Of a stretch of 64,000 bases of DNA, positions 1 through 12,055 are shown in pieces (position 1 is the stretch's first letter; each line of letters opens with the position of its first letter). This DNA is from Cinnamomum chago (Eukaryota > Streptophyta > Magnoliopsida > Laurales > Lauraceae): assembly GCA_038049695.1 (NCBI GenBank), contig CP142454.1, positions 18,360,501-18,424,500 on the forward strand, read 5' to 3'. The notes beneath the pieces are model-generated. The model was not told where the DNA came from. It ran no database searches and was given only the letters and a program-made list of their open reading frames with translations. A program made the translations under genes and the position numbers.

Positions 1-3
1 GTT

Positions 4-229
4 TTTATCATACACCAAGGATGTGTCCCAAGGGGATCAGCATACCTTGTGGTAAAATACGAGATCAAACAGAACAGTATTCAAAAATCTAGACAGCAGT
101 CAGGATAACTTAAGAGCCCAGTCAATCCGGATCAGATCTTTTATCATACACCAAGGATGTGTCCTAAGGGGGTCAGCATACCTTGTGGTAGAATATGAAA
201 TCAAACAGAACAGTATACAAAAATCTAGA
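4..229. repeat. Direct repeat of about 90 bp, two copies
   Basis: Copies at about 4-94 and 139-229 both begin TTTTATCATACACCAAGGAT and end in AAAAATCTAGA. They differ at only a few positions and are separated by 44 bp of unrelated sequence. They lie inside the MMS19 intron just before the LINE RNase H fragment and may be a duplication made with that insertion. Confidence 0.8.
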
Positions 230-339
230 TGGCCGAGATCGGATCTGGGTCCAGAAAACTAAAGAACCACAAAAATGGGTGGAAACCCCTTTGAATGATG
301 GAGAAAATCGAGTATTCCCTAGATGGTAACCTCCCCCTC

Positions 340-958
340 CAGGTGCTCTCAAGCTCAATTTTGATAGTAGTGCTTGTGGAAACCCCGGCCCCACTGGTTT
401 AGGGAGAGTCATTCGTGATACTGAAGGGACTATTCTTCTTTCTTACTCCAGCCCCGCAGCTCCAGCAACAAAGCTAAATTATTGGCTCTTATAACTGGCA
501 TCCGTGAAGCATCAAAGCTCAATCCTCAACGGCTACTTATTGAAGGGGACTCCTATTACGTCATTCAGTGGGAAAGTCAATCTTCAAATCCTCCTTGGAA
601 CCTTGCAAATATCATTGAAGAGGTGGTCCAGCTTTCACAGGAGTTAAATATATCTTTTCACCATATTAAAAGATCGGCTAATCAGAAAGCGGATAAGCTC
701 ACCAAAGAGGGAGTTCTTAAAACTGCCTCGACTGTTTCTATGTAATGCGTGCTTGTTAGCTCTTTTGGGGGTGATTACTCAATTTTGGTTTGGGGGGTCG
801 TGCCACTTTTTTGGGGGTATCCCCTTTTTCTCTTTTTTGGTTTTGGTTGCTTGTCCCCTTTGTTGTGGGGTTTTTTGAGTCAGTGTATTTCTCTTATACT
901 ATACAGTTCCTTTTGAGCAATATATCGTCATCACTTTAAAAAAAAATGGAGAAAAAAA
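340..958 (+). mobile_element. 3' end of a non-LTR retrotransposon (LINE) with RNase H domain
   Basis: The plus strand translates to a plant LINE-type RNase H domain: LKLNFDSSACGNPGPTG at about 352-402, a GRVIRD block, and then in a shifted frame EGDSYYVIQW, FHHIKRSANQKADKLTKEGV, stopping at 743-745. A T-rich 3' leader and an A-rich tail (about 937-958) follow, as expected for a 5'-truncated LINE. The frame breaks near 475-485, so it is dead. It sits in an MMS19 intron on the strand opposite to the gene. Confidence 0.8.
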
Positions 959-1694
959 TGTGAAAAACTACCTAGATGCTCCTGACATATGGGTGACCAA
1001 AATGGTCCTGAAGTCTTAAGAAGATGTGACCAGAAGTGGGCCCCACCAACAGATGTCGACTTCTTACCAGGAACTTTGTTGATAGAGTCCAGAGGGCTTA
1101 TAATATCATATCTGACCCAACCGCACAGATCAGAGGCTTCAGATGAGAGGATGGATGTACAAATCCAGCTTAGTGATCAGTGGAATCCCAAAGACAAAAC
1201 AGTTCCAGGAGGAGCAGTTAGACAGAACTTGAGATGGAGCAGTTCAATGAACAAACTTCCAGAAGAAGGAAGGCCACACTACTTGCAAACCAAACTGGGA
1301 ACCTAGGGCTCTGATACTATGTAAACAGAGAAGAATTGGAAATTTCGGGAAACAATTCGGTGGTGGCATCAGTAGTACAGACAAACTAAGGTTCCATCAG
1401 AGCTAGTTGGTCCCATGATTCAATCATTCGTGTGTAAGTAAATGGTGGACAAGCATGAAGAGCATTCAAGATGTACAGTGTATTAAAAAGTTAAGAGCAA
1501 AATCTATAGGATGGAGGAAAGCAGGGTAAAAAATAATACCAGTGGTGCAACAGCATCAGCATAGTGTTCCAAAAGGCATTCCAGAAGTTCGAAGCACATC
1601 TGCAAGAACATTCAGTAAGATAAATGTTTCATAATACAAAATTTAGGTGTAGACTGTAGACACTAGAAAGTAGAGACTATTAAAGAAGCCTTAC
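959..1694. other. MMS19 intron sequence with possible LTR-retrotransposon remnant
   Basis: No exon was found here. At about 1308-1318 the plus strand reads GGCTCTGATACTA, close to the reverse complement of the usual initiator-Met tRNA primer-binding site, and TGTAAACAGAG follows it. This could mark the edge of a decayed LTR element lying on the minus strand. No paired LTR is visible. An open frame at 989-1306 has no recognisable domain. Confidence 0.3.
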
Positions 1695-4600
1695 CTTACG
1701 ATCATGCAAAGCCAAGGATTGCACCTGTAGGTTCTCTAGGTAAGACTTCATAAGCATTCTTGCATCAGTGACTGTGACCGTACCAACATTAGTACTTCTT
1801 CTCAAAAGTGCCAAGCAACCAACAAGTGCACCATGTAAAGCTTGCCAATCTGCCTGGTGTGAATTAGAGCATCATATAACTTACAGTGAAAATAAGACAA
1901 CTTATAGAGGGAAAAAATACAGTGTACGAAGGACCAAGCAAAAAATGATAAACAATTACTAAAAGACTTGGTTTCAGAATAAAGACATAATGAGCCTTTG
2001 TTTAATGGGCCAAATCCATGTCGAGGACCATTAGACAGGAATAATCCTTAAAGATTTACATTGAGTTTTACCATGGTAATTCAAGAATCTTACTGTAGAA
2101 ATTTACCTTGAGTCATATCTTGATAAATACTTAGATATTTAGTTATTTTAGAATTGTTCCAATATCATTCTTATCATAATCAGTGGTTCAAAGAATCCTA
2201 TCTTATCATGACTTAGAGAAGAATAAATCAAAGGGAGCTACTCAATCCCTTAAAACTGTTAAGAAGATAGCATTAACCTTATGAAGAAATTTTCTCAATC
2301 TCTACAGGTTGGTTGTCATTATAAGAGGATGTGCTCTCTTATTTCCAAGGCTCTCAATGAAATACAATTGTCTCTATTTAGATCTTGAATATCTGTTGGT
2401 GTGAAACCTAGAGATGTGAATGTGGTTCTTCCTTTGAGCTTCAGCTTGGAGAGTAATCATTGGTTACTTTTCCTCTCCCTAGCTAAATTAAGACCATTTA
2501 GCTGAAGATAGAACCGGGCAGTAGGTTACTGCGTATGATGTTTAATGACTTTGCCCGGTAAAATGATATTAATATCATCAGAACATGCAAGTAAGTAAGT
2601 GGATATAGCTGAAATACTATTTATGATCAGGTAACATGAACATTTTTCTTAAATCCCTTCCCTGTTGCCCATAAAATAGAAAGACTTTTAGAAGACTATG
2701 TACCCAGATAGAATGGATCAGACTATTTCGAGTTTGAAGTAGTGGTCAAGGTTGTCTTACCAATTTACTTTTATAGTCGATCAATAGATTTTTTTATTTT
2801 TTATTTTAATAACAGGCAACTATTAGATAGCATGAATTCCTTGGATATGAATTCACTGGAGAAAGAAAATACATAAAGCCTCACAAGCCCTAATAATAAT
2901 AATAATAATAAAGCAATGCATGAAGACAATTAACATCACCAAGAACAGGTATAGAAACTAACCAGTCTTGAAGTGAAGAACCCCGTCAAGCTATGTATTG
3001 TAGCACTATCTAGCGGCTTTGATACAAGACGTGTAAGAAGCTCTGCTAAAAGAAGAATACCTGAAATTGTGGTCATCACAGACCAGAGAAGATAAAGCAC
3101 ATTTTGATAAGAGGAGAAGTTGCAAAGAAGGAAAGGCTGAAGAGAAAATAACTGCTTATAAAGTTATTATTCAATTAAGAAAACCAACTGCCTGCATATG
3201 ATCATCATTTCCAATGATTCAAAGAACTCATTTATGTCCTAATTTCCTAAACAACACTAACTTTAATGATGAGTCTTAAGCTTACAGTTCTTCGTTTCTC
3301 TCAATCAAGTTGTTAATGGATTAAACTGTCTCCTGGAAATTTTTTATGGTTCATGGCTTTCAACCAGAGACAAGCAAAGCCAACCTTCAACGATATTGAT
3401 TTGGGAGATGCAAACTCCTGGCGAGTAGAATAATAGTGCTGATATAAAAAAAAATATAAAAAAAAAAAAAAAACTGGAGCCCAATGTTGCAGGAGTTCAA
3501 CGTGAACTTGAATGCATCCTTTAGTCACAGCCTATCTCAATACTTCCACAAGAATTGATGGACCACAGTGCATTTGGAGTTGAGAGGAGATTGAAATAAC
3601 AATGGGTAGAAAATAGTAGTACCTCACTTTCGAATTTACTAATCACCACTCATAATAATTTTTGGAAAGAAAATGAACAAGTGGAATATACCATTTAAAC
3701 ATTTTCCACACTGCACAAAGTGCATTACAGAACAGACTACTATTCTGTGCAGGCCGGATGCAAAATGGAGCAAATTCAAAGATACCCTTGAATTTGCTAT
3801 ATGGCACCAAAAAGAAAAATGATATCGGATATCCCGTTGGATATAAGTTGAGTAGATGCCAGTTGTAGATGGGAGCAGTGGAGACTGGAGTTAGTGATGA
3901 GGAACAGATAGGGCTGGATTTCTTGTTAAAAAGAATTAAAGAAGCTATGCAGATTGATGAAGAGACAAGGATGGGGGTCATGAGAAGCAGGATGGATGGT
4001 GGCATCGATGGTTCCTAGATGATTGATTCAGTGGACAGCAGAACCAGTGGCTAATTTTATGGTAAGCCTCTCTCTTTCTCTAGTATCATCTTCAAGCCAA
4101 TTAACACACTAAACATTAGAGGAGAATATCATGAGTACTACCAGATACAGAATACTTAAGGGGGGAAAAGCTTCTATGAAAAGACCCTCAGTTGAATTTT
4201 TTTTTTAATTAAAATTGCACATGATCAATGTCTAGACGAGTGTGATTCTAGTTTAAAATTCTATTCCCTTCAAACAAGGTATTCCTGAATTTCAGACATC
4301 ATTCAGATTCCCAGGCCCGAATTACAAAATGAACCAAAAAGAGAACTGGATTTCAGGGGGAATTTAGAAGCATTGCAATTCTAATGTTCCATCAAACATG
4401 CATAAAAAAAAATCCTCACCATCAAGGAGGCCTTTAATTTACTTTTGGGAAATTCTAGCCACAAGCAAAAGTGCACATCTCTTAGTGTTAAAAATGCAGT
4501 TGTGCCCCACATTCTGTTTTCCAATATTTTTTAGATTATATTGCCAATGCTTGGGGACCGTTGTTGGTAACATCCTATAATTCACATCACGAATCCTACA

Positions 4601-7272
4601 ATTTGTATCGAACCATAAGAAAATGTATTTATATCTATGAATTGAATCCCATTTACAAGTGAATCTTAGGATTTATGTGTGAATCTTATAAAATGATGCT
4701 TATTTCAGTGAATCTTAGATTCAAGTGACTCTTCTTGAAAGAATATGGTTGACATTAGTAATTTTTTCACTTTCCTTTTCTATCATCTTTCTATTTTTAA
4801 GAGGTATCTAGCGATCAACAAATCCTCTAAAGAAGTTTTAGAGATAAATAAGGAATAAGCATGTAACTAGAGTGATTAACTGTATGTATCGGTTTTGTCC
4901 TACATTTTTTTTTCTTCATGAGAACTTCTTAAACTTTAGAAGACATTCTAATCATGAAAGGTAGCTGGTTTGGATTTTATTTTATTTTTTTATTAATTTT
5001 ATTTTTTTATTAAGAGAGAACAAAAAAAACACAGAAACTCATTTTTTTTATTTTTTTAATGGTTTAGGTAACACGGCAACTCATTTATTCTTCTAGTAAC
5101 GTTGATATGTGAACATATTTAACTATACACGCATATATTACTTATGATAACATAATATGTCAATGATGTTCTTCGTGGGATTGCATGGATCATAATATTA
5201 TTTGCCATGGTATGGATGCTACTATAATGGAAAGTGTATGAATTATGAATAACTATTTTTTCTTATTTTAAAAAAATAAAAATTTTATTACTTCTCATGT
5301 GTTAATAAGAAAATAAAAAATCCTGCCATTCACGATACAAATTGATTCATCCCCTTGAACAATTTTCTATATGATTTCAATTTTCAAAAAAAAGTTGACA
5401 GTCACAAGAACCCTTTGGTTCAAGTCATGCTACCTATCCCAAAAAAAAATGGTACTCAGTACTCACACCCTTACCCTTGTATCAGAGATTAGAACACCAA
5501 TAATCAATTGCATCTAATAGGGAGTAACATCACCTATCACACAAAATACGACGTATATGTCTCCCATTTGGCAAAATATCCTAGCCAAGTCAACCTATAC
5601 TCTTAATTAGCACTGTACAAAATTCAGATCTAATCAGTATTAGTCCAATTTAAGAGACTTCTCGATTCATTAAAAAAAAAAAAAAAGTAACAGCAAACCA
5701 CAAAACTCTAGTCTAAAGGTAGCAAAAATTCAAAATACCTCTCGCACGAAGAGCGTGATCTGAGGTGGTCAAATACATCTCCATTTCCCTGACCTAAACA
5801 CAAAATAATATGCTTCAATACATATAAACAAAATGCATTGCAGGCAGAAAGAAAGAGAAATGATCCCATGCTGCTATCAGTATGGTGCTGAAGGCAATAA
5901 ATATCTCATTTATCCTGTGTGGGGCCCACCTGTTCATATCATATGAACGCCTATACATAGGAACTGCAACAAATTTTACTCCAATTTGAGTAATATGCAC
6001 CACTGGATTGATCATGTATGCAATGCATAATTATGATTTGTATAAATAACCAATCCAATGGCTTATAGCACTCCACTGGGAGAGAAGTTTGGGTGAGTAA
6101 CAATATAGAATGGTCCTTGTGATGTGTCCAGGTTTGATCGCATAAAGAGGTGGGCCCACAAGGGATGAAATCAGAGTTGCCATCACCCATCAATGCCTCA
6201 GTGCCAGCAGCATGGGATCATCTCTCGGGGAAAATAAGAGCCGCTTCAGAAATTACAAACCATCCCTAAGCAGGATACAGCCTAGCCCGTGAGGCCCATC
6301 CATAATCATGACAACCATGGGGGGCAGGGCATTAGAAAAGTCTTGTGAGAAGGGGAAAAGAAACATGTGAACCATCTAAACAAAGGATGTACTATTTTGA
6401 GGGCATCAAAATTGTTCAAATCCTAGCTATCAGATAATGTCTAATGGGTGACAAATTTGCACAATCGATCCAAGGGCCTATAAAATTCAAATGAACATCA
6501 AATTTTTCCATGCACTAATTCAAAGGAGGAAGTTGGTAGTTGGTGTGCCGATCTCTATCTTGCCTTTATGGTTTGAACCAATGGTTTACCCCATTAGGTC
6601 ATGGGTTCGAGATTTGGCATCAGCAATGTGGTGACAAAAAAAAAAAAAAGTTGGTAGTTGGTGTAGGGAGTTCAGAGTTCAGACTTTAGAATGGTCACAT
6701 GGTGAGCTAGGCAGACCCCATGCCAATGTCCGCCCCCAAAAATCCCACTACCAAATAACTCACCACTGCTTCCATAGTTAGGAGATCTTTCTTCACAAGT
6801 GCGGCAATTGCTTCAAGACTAGCAACCTGCAGTGCAGCACATCAAATCACAATACAATTAGATAAAACGAACATCAAATCACCTGAGATCTGCAAAGAGC
6901 AACATAAAAGAGACTAAGAAAAGGGTAGAGTTCATCCGCGGAAACCCTAATTCTAGGTGAAAACAACACCGTAAAAAAAGCAATGGATCATGATGCGGAG
7001 TCCAAATTAGACGAAACGGAGACCAAATCATCTGATATCTACGAAAAATAAGAAAAAAGAATACAACTTTTTCACCTAGACCGGGAAAAAAAATAGGCTT
7101 CGTCAACAGGCATCATAATTCTAGAAGAAAAGAAGGGATTACAAAGAAATCAACTTGGACAGTAAACGATCAACGAAAGAAGAGAATGTGGAATAGGAAC
7201 CTGCTGATTGGAAGGGCGAGAGGCATCGACGAAGGTCTCGACGTGCGGAATCCAAGAGCTCGGTTTTGCCAT
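1695..7272 (-). CDS. MMS19: MMS19/MET18 N-terminal part (five exons; gene continues off left edge)
   Basis: This is the cytosolic iron-sulfur assembly adaptor MMS19 (MET18), which delivers Fe-S clusters to nuclear DNA polymerases, helicases and other targets. The exons read on the minus strand are 7201-7272, 6764-6826, 5739-5793, 2963-3060 and 1695-1853. All have GT donors and AG acceptors, and the phases join without a break, giving 149 residues. The start ATG at 7272-7270 opens MAKPSSWIPHVETFVDASRP. Recognisable family blocks follow: VREMEMYLTT and then RARG, SKPLD-ATIHSL-GFF, DWQALHGALVGCLALLRR, and QVQSLALHDRK. Together they form the start of the MMS19 N-terminal HEAT-like domain. The next exon, expected to resume with a LAFELLE-type block, is not present in 1-1694, so the rest lies off the window. 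The introns hold a SINE-like insert (intron 2-3) and a LINE fragment (the intron after exon 5). The family assignment is from recalled homologues and is strong. Confidence 0.93.
6531..6664 (+). mobile_element. SINE-like retroposed insert with poly(A) tail and 16-bp target-site duplication
   Basis: An insert of about 102 bp (6547-6648) ends in a run of A and is flanked by identical 16-bp copies of AGTTGGTAGTTGGTGT at 6531-6546 and 6649-6664. The insert carries GGTCATGGGTTCGAGATT, which resembles the B box and T arm of a tRNA. Poly(A) plus a long target duplication shows L1-style retroposition. The tRNA-like B box makes a 5'-truncated SINE the likeliest identity. It lies in MMS19 intron 2-3. 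Confidence 0.75.
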
Positions 7273-7400
7273 TTCTTCTTCTTCTTCTTCTCCTCCTCCT
7301 TCTTCTTCTTCGGAGAGAGAGAGAGAGGGAGAGAGAAGGGTTTTTGGTTGCGGAGGGAAGCAGCTGAGGGTTTTTGGTTTTTTTTTTTTTATTATTATTT
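7273..7400 (-). promoter_or_regulatory. MMS19 5' leader with CTT/GAA and GAGA simple repeats
   Basis: Immediately upstream of the MMS19 start codon the coding strand is GAA/GGA-rich, followed by a GA-type microsatellite at about 7312-7336 and a T/A-rich stretch. CT/GA-rich leaders are common at plant housekeeping genes. No clear TATA box was identified. The boundaries are approximate. Confidence 0.45.
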
Positions 7401-8404
7401 TTGGTAAACGAGGGTTTTAGAATTATTAGTTATTTAATACTTGATAATGGGGCCACGTACATTTGGCGGGCCGAAAAATGTTAGCCCAAGTCCAGGCCAA
7501 CATAATCGAGGCTCATCATGTGGGGCTTGGGTGGGCCTACTCCATTTCAACCTAGTTGTAGTGGACACATTATAGTTGTCCATTCTGTTCCAGCCGTAAT
7601 AAACCTAAATAGAAAACCGGTATGGACCGAAATTCAAATTGATATTTTTTTTTATCTGTTCTGTTTTGCCTGAAAGGACGATATTAAGGAATATTCCGGC
7701 CATTTCAGCTGAAACAAAAGGAAATTAATTAGTGTGGTGGGCATTTAAGTTTCCAAAGAAACAAATAAATCAAATCAAATCAAATTAAGCACCCATCTCG
7801 AAAATGTTGGCTTCATTTATTCATATCCGGGTGAGTTTGTGCAGCAAGGCCCATAAGGGGAAATCAATTCATTTTCTTTCCATTTTTGTGGGGAAAATAG
7901 GTCACACCAAATGATGAAAATGACCTGGATGGAAGAATAAAATAATTTTCCCCCTCTTGTCCCACCAACACTCTTTTTGGGTCATCCTTTTTTTTCCCTC
8001 TTTGTGCTATCAAAGGTATTCCCATGGTAATTACCTGAAGGACTATTTTTCTAGGTGCCTACTCTGTAGGTAAAGCTGGGATTCGAAGTCAAAAACAAGA
8101 CTAGGCCCCAAGTTCTAATTCCTATCAGACTAGCACCAGGTTTTAATTTCTAAAAGTCAGTCCCCTGTTATTATTTATAAAGGTGAGCTCCATGTGCAAC
8201 GATTTATAAAGGTGGCTAATTGTGGGTCTCATGTTTACAATCATAAAAATGGGCACATGTTTCAATTCATTCTGATCCTTATAGGTGGGTCATATGTTGT
8301 TTCAATTCATTCTGGTCCTCACAGGTGGGTCATATGTTGTAATTCTAAAAGTTCGCCCAAGGGTATAGAATTTTTAAGAAATGGCATTAAAATACCCCTT
8401 TTAT

Positions 8405-8442
<38 letters not shown>

Positions 8443-9446
8443 GTAAAAGGCTTGTATGTTTCTAAGGCACCACTTTTGAGATAGTGGTTATCAATTTTGT
8501 TTAATTGTGGGACCCTAGATGTCACCTGAAACTGTTGGATGTCTTCAAATGCACAAGTGGAACCACCATGTAAAATCTAAGCCAATTTTTTTTTACATAT
8601 CTCAATATATTTGTAAAAATTCATAAACCTTAAATATGCATCTTTGAAATTCTGCAAGTCCCTAGATTAAGATCCAAACCGTTGATCCTCTTTATAAGAT
8701 AAGAAACAACAACATGGTCAATTTCAGCCGTTGATTCTTCATGGATCTCGAGAAATCAAATAAAAACCGTGAACCATATATATATGCAGTAAAACTAAAA
8801 TGGTCGGGTTTTCACTTCATTCAACCTCGTCCTTGTTTTTCATTTTTTTTTTTCTTTTAATCGTGGGACCCAAAATGTCAATCATAACCGCTGGGCTATC
8901 TATACAAACCTAAGCACGGCCATTGTAGCAAATCTAAGCTGTTGATTCTTCTAGGATATCGAGGTAAGATATTATTATCCATGATTGGTAGAAGGCTTTA
9001 ATATAACAACTTATTTATTTATCTGCAAATTCTAAGAGTGCCTATATTACTCTTCAAACGTTTATAGGTCTTCTATAAAAAAGATACAAGGCATATAACA
9101 CAGGAAAGTGCTCTTAGGAGAGCAACTCTCACCTTACTAAGAGAAATAAGATGAGGACCCTCACATTTATATCAAATACCAATAACTTAAATGTGAGGGC
9201 CCCCACCCCTATCTCTTGTAATAAAGTGAGAGATGCTCTCGTGACAAATAAAAAAAAACAAGAAATCAAAATCTCGGTACACCATACAAGAAATTATTCA
9301 TCTTCTCTTCAATCCACAGGCTCAAACCATCGTTGCAATTTGTAAAGCTCTTACTAATAATACCATGGACCATCTCTTAATTCCTTTCGTTTCATTAATT
9401 TGACATAACCATCTTTTGCATGTGCATCTTGACTACACATGCTTTA
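7401..9446. other. Intergenic DNA upstream of MMS19
   Basis: No coding region is supported. The stretch holds AT-rich, repeat-like sequence, including a near-duplicate of about 40 bp at 8267-8299 and 8307-8339 (TTTCAATTCATTCTG, then GGTGGGTCATATGTTGT) and an (AT)n microsatellite at 8409-8440. Several CCGTTGAT-type phrases look like decayed transposon sequence without clear ends. Confidence 0.5.
8409..8440. repeat. (AT)16 microsatellite
   Basis: A perfect dinucleotide AT run of about 32 bp. The Tyr-Ile open frames through it are artefacts. Confidence 0.95.
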
Positions 9447-10647
9447 GGGCATGTTTGTGTAACATATTTCCGCGGAAAAAGGGACGGTTTTCCACAGAAA
9501 ATCGATTTTTCCTATGTTTGGTGCAGCACAATTCTGTGGAATTGCATTTCCGCCACGTCATCAATTTCCTTGATAAGTGCAGAAATGGAGTTCCCATGGG
9601 AGGGCATCGGACTTCCATTTCCGTAGAAAAGTCTCCCCCACTTTATAAGGCTCATTTCCTTGAGGAACCACGATCGAGAGCTTCTGAAACAAAAAAATGG
9701 GTTTGAAACCCTAGCACATGGATCTCTATCTGCTCCATCTTCCTCATCTATAAATGGCAATATATCTCAATCTTCCTCTCCAGCTTCTTCTCTCCCTTTC
9801 CCCCTCTCTCTGGACTCTTCTCTTTGATTGAGATTCGAAAAATGGAAAGGGTTCAGAATAGGGCTTGTTTCATGTGATGCGTGGAGCAGAGACGATGATG
9901 GGATCTCGATCTTCCTCTCCGGTTTCTTCTCTCCCTTTTCCCCCTTCTCTGGGCTCTTCTCTTTGATTGAGATTTTAAAAATGGAAAGGGGGCTTGGTTT
10001 ATGTGATGCGTGGAGTAGAGATGACGGTGGGATCTCCATCTTCCTCTCTAGTTTCTTTTGTCCCTCTCTCCCACTCTCTGATTGAGATTTGAAAAATGAC
10101 AAGGGTTTATAACAGAGCTTGGTTCAGGTGATGGTGGAGTTGACTGTGGTGGTGGCTTTTTGCAGAGGATTGCAATGATAGTGATGGTGGTGGAGCGAAT
10201 TAGGTGATGGTGGTGTAGTAGAGGGTTACAACAATGGTGATGATGTTGGAGTAGAGACAGACAGTGATGGTGATGATGGCTAGGTCGATGGCCGGTTTGA
10301 TGATTATCTATCAGGATCAGGGATTAATTTGGGCCCATTTCAGATGATGATGGATTTGGCGATGAGTTGTGCAGTGGGCATCTATTTTGATGACGATGGT
10401 GGCCCATAATTGATGAGACAGAGGAGATGATATATTTGATGATGGGTTGTGTAATGGGTCAAAACTAAGGAATCCATGACTGCACCAAACATAATCAAGA
10501 CCAATTTACTGTGGAAAAGAAAATTTGCACCAAACATGATTTTTTAACTTCCATTGAAACCATTTTCTGTGGTATTCATTTACCAAAGAATTAGCTGATG
10601 TGGCAATTTCCTTATTCCATGGAAAAGGCTTGTACACAAACATGCCC
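9447..10647. mobile_element. Non-autonomous PIF/Harbinger-type DNA transposon, about 1.2 kb
   Basis: The ends are inverted: GGGCATGTTTGTGTA at 9447-9461 and its complement TACACAAACATGCCC ending at 10647, followed on both sides by looser pairing of the TTCC-CGGAA type. TTA flanks the element on both sides (9444-9446 and 10648-10650), the usual 3-bp PIF/Harbinger target. No transposase is present. The interior holds three tandem copies of a CT-rich unit of about 110-140 bp (about 9763-9901, 9902-10030, 10031-10138), each ending in GATTGAGATT, AAAAATGGAAAGGG-like sequence and a GTGATG segment. A GAT/GGT-rich tract follows to about 10450. The interior may be captured from elsewhere. Confidence 0.82.
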
Positions 10648-10650
10648 TTA

Positions 10651-12055
10651 GCATTTTACCATTTCTTCACTATCCAACATTCAGCTCCCATACAACACAG
10701 TAGGTATAATATCCTCTACATATGTTTTAAATAATTAGATTTTCATAGAATATCAATACCATGAAATCTATCAAATTAGTTTGATCACCAGTATGGCCAC
10801 TTTTACACAACTCATAGAAAGACAATCTCAGATGAAACTTATTGTAGTATACAGTTTATAAAATATGTTAACTGCCCTAACAATCATGGGATTAAACTTA
10901 AGATGATGACTATGATTACCACCTAAAACCATTAATTAATTGACATTACAATGTCTTTAAAACTCAGTGAATACTTGAGATTTTCTTTAATCAATTCAAA
11001 CTCTATTTTCTTCTCCATTATATTAAGAAACATCCCAAAATCATTGAAAGAGAGAAAATAATTTTTTTTACCCTAATTTCTCAAGTTCTAAAAATATATT
11101 CTAGAAGTAAGAGACTATACAAATATCTTCGGGGGTGCAACTTGAGCGAACCAGGTCCAAAGCTTCATGTGGTGAGCCCAAGCCTAATCCTTTCCCAAGT
11201 TTGAACCTGAATTTTAACATCCAGCTCAGTTGCAATATGGGATAAGTCAGACTCATGTAGTGTCCCATATTCATAAATCCACCTATATTAACATTCTACA
11301 TATACTACTGTATTTTAAGAATACACAAACTATGTATTTAAATATACACACACAAGACAAGAGGAATGATAAGAAAAGGTTGCATATTTTGCAAAACAAC
11401 AATAAAAGGCAGTTAAAAGACAGTAATAAGTGAGAACAACAAGAACAATATCAATTTAAAAAGCAGAACTCTCCAAACAACCATTGGTAGGGCCTTTCCT
11501 CAAACCCTACCGAATCCATGCTCACTAGAACTCCACATACTAAAAATATGTCTTTCTAACTACTAAATTCAAGGTTTTTTATCCTTAAACTTCTCTGGAC
11601 ATACCATACATGGAAGAGCAGCTAAAAAAATGTGAGAAGGCCTTGCCCCGACTCAATTTTGTTATCACATCACAATCACAGATACTCTAAAAAAATGCAT
11701 GAATTAACCACAACATCAAAAATCAAACACAAAGTAACTAACAACAGTTATCATACTGAGCCTTGTTCATCTCTCGAGCACAAGACCAAAATTAGCCATG
11801 GCCCAAGAATGAAAATCCATGGCCTCTGTTCCTTTTTTTTTTTCTCTTCTCAAAACAAATAAACATGTTCTACGTGACCTCAAAAAGAAATATACAACTC
11901 TTCAGTTATAACAATTGTAACACAAAGCTCGCCCCAAAGAGGGGGGGTGGTGGTGGTGGTAAAGGAGGAACACTTGATTAAAAATAACACAAAATAACCC
12001 ATTTTACCTGTCAGAGAAGATGGAGCTGATCCGTTGGCAGCACAACAGGGAAGAC
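10651..12055. other. Intergenic DNA and eIFiso4G 3' flank
   Basis: Nothing coding is supported. The segment adjacent to 12056 is the presumed 3' UTR of eIFiso4G and includes a (GGT)n stretch at about 11947-11960. The rest is AT-rich. Short open frames at 11230-11433 and 11632-11862 have low-complexity composition and no recognisable domain. Confidence 0.5.

Noticed and set aside
3643-4005. 120-codon open frame on the minus strand, hydrophobic
   Set aside because: It lies in an MMS19 intron, shows no recognisable domain and has no splice links. It is probably chance AT-rich sequence or a decayed element.
9767-10102. 111-codon repeated frame on the minus strand
   Set aside because: It reflects the tandem CT-rich unit inside the PIF/Harbinger-type element, not a protein gene.
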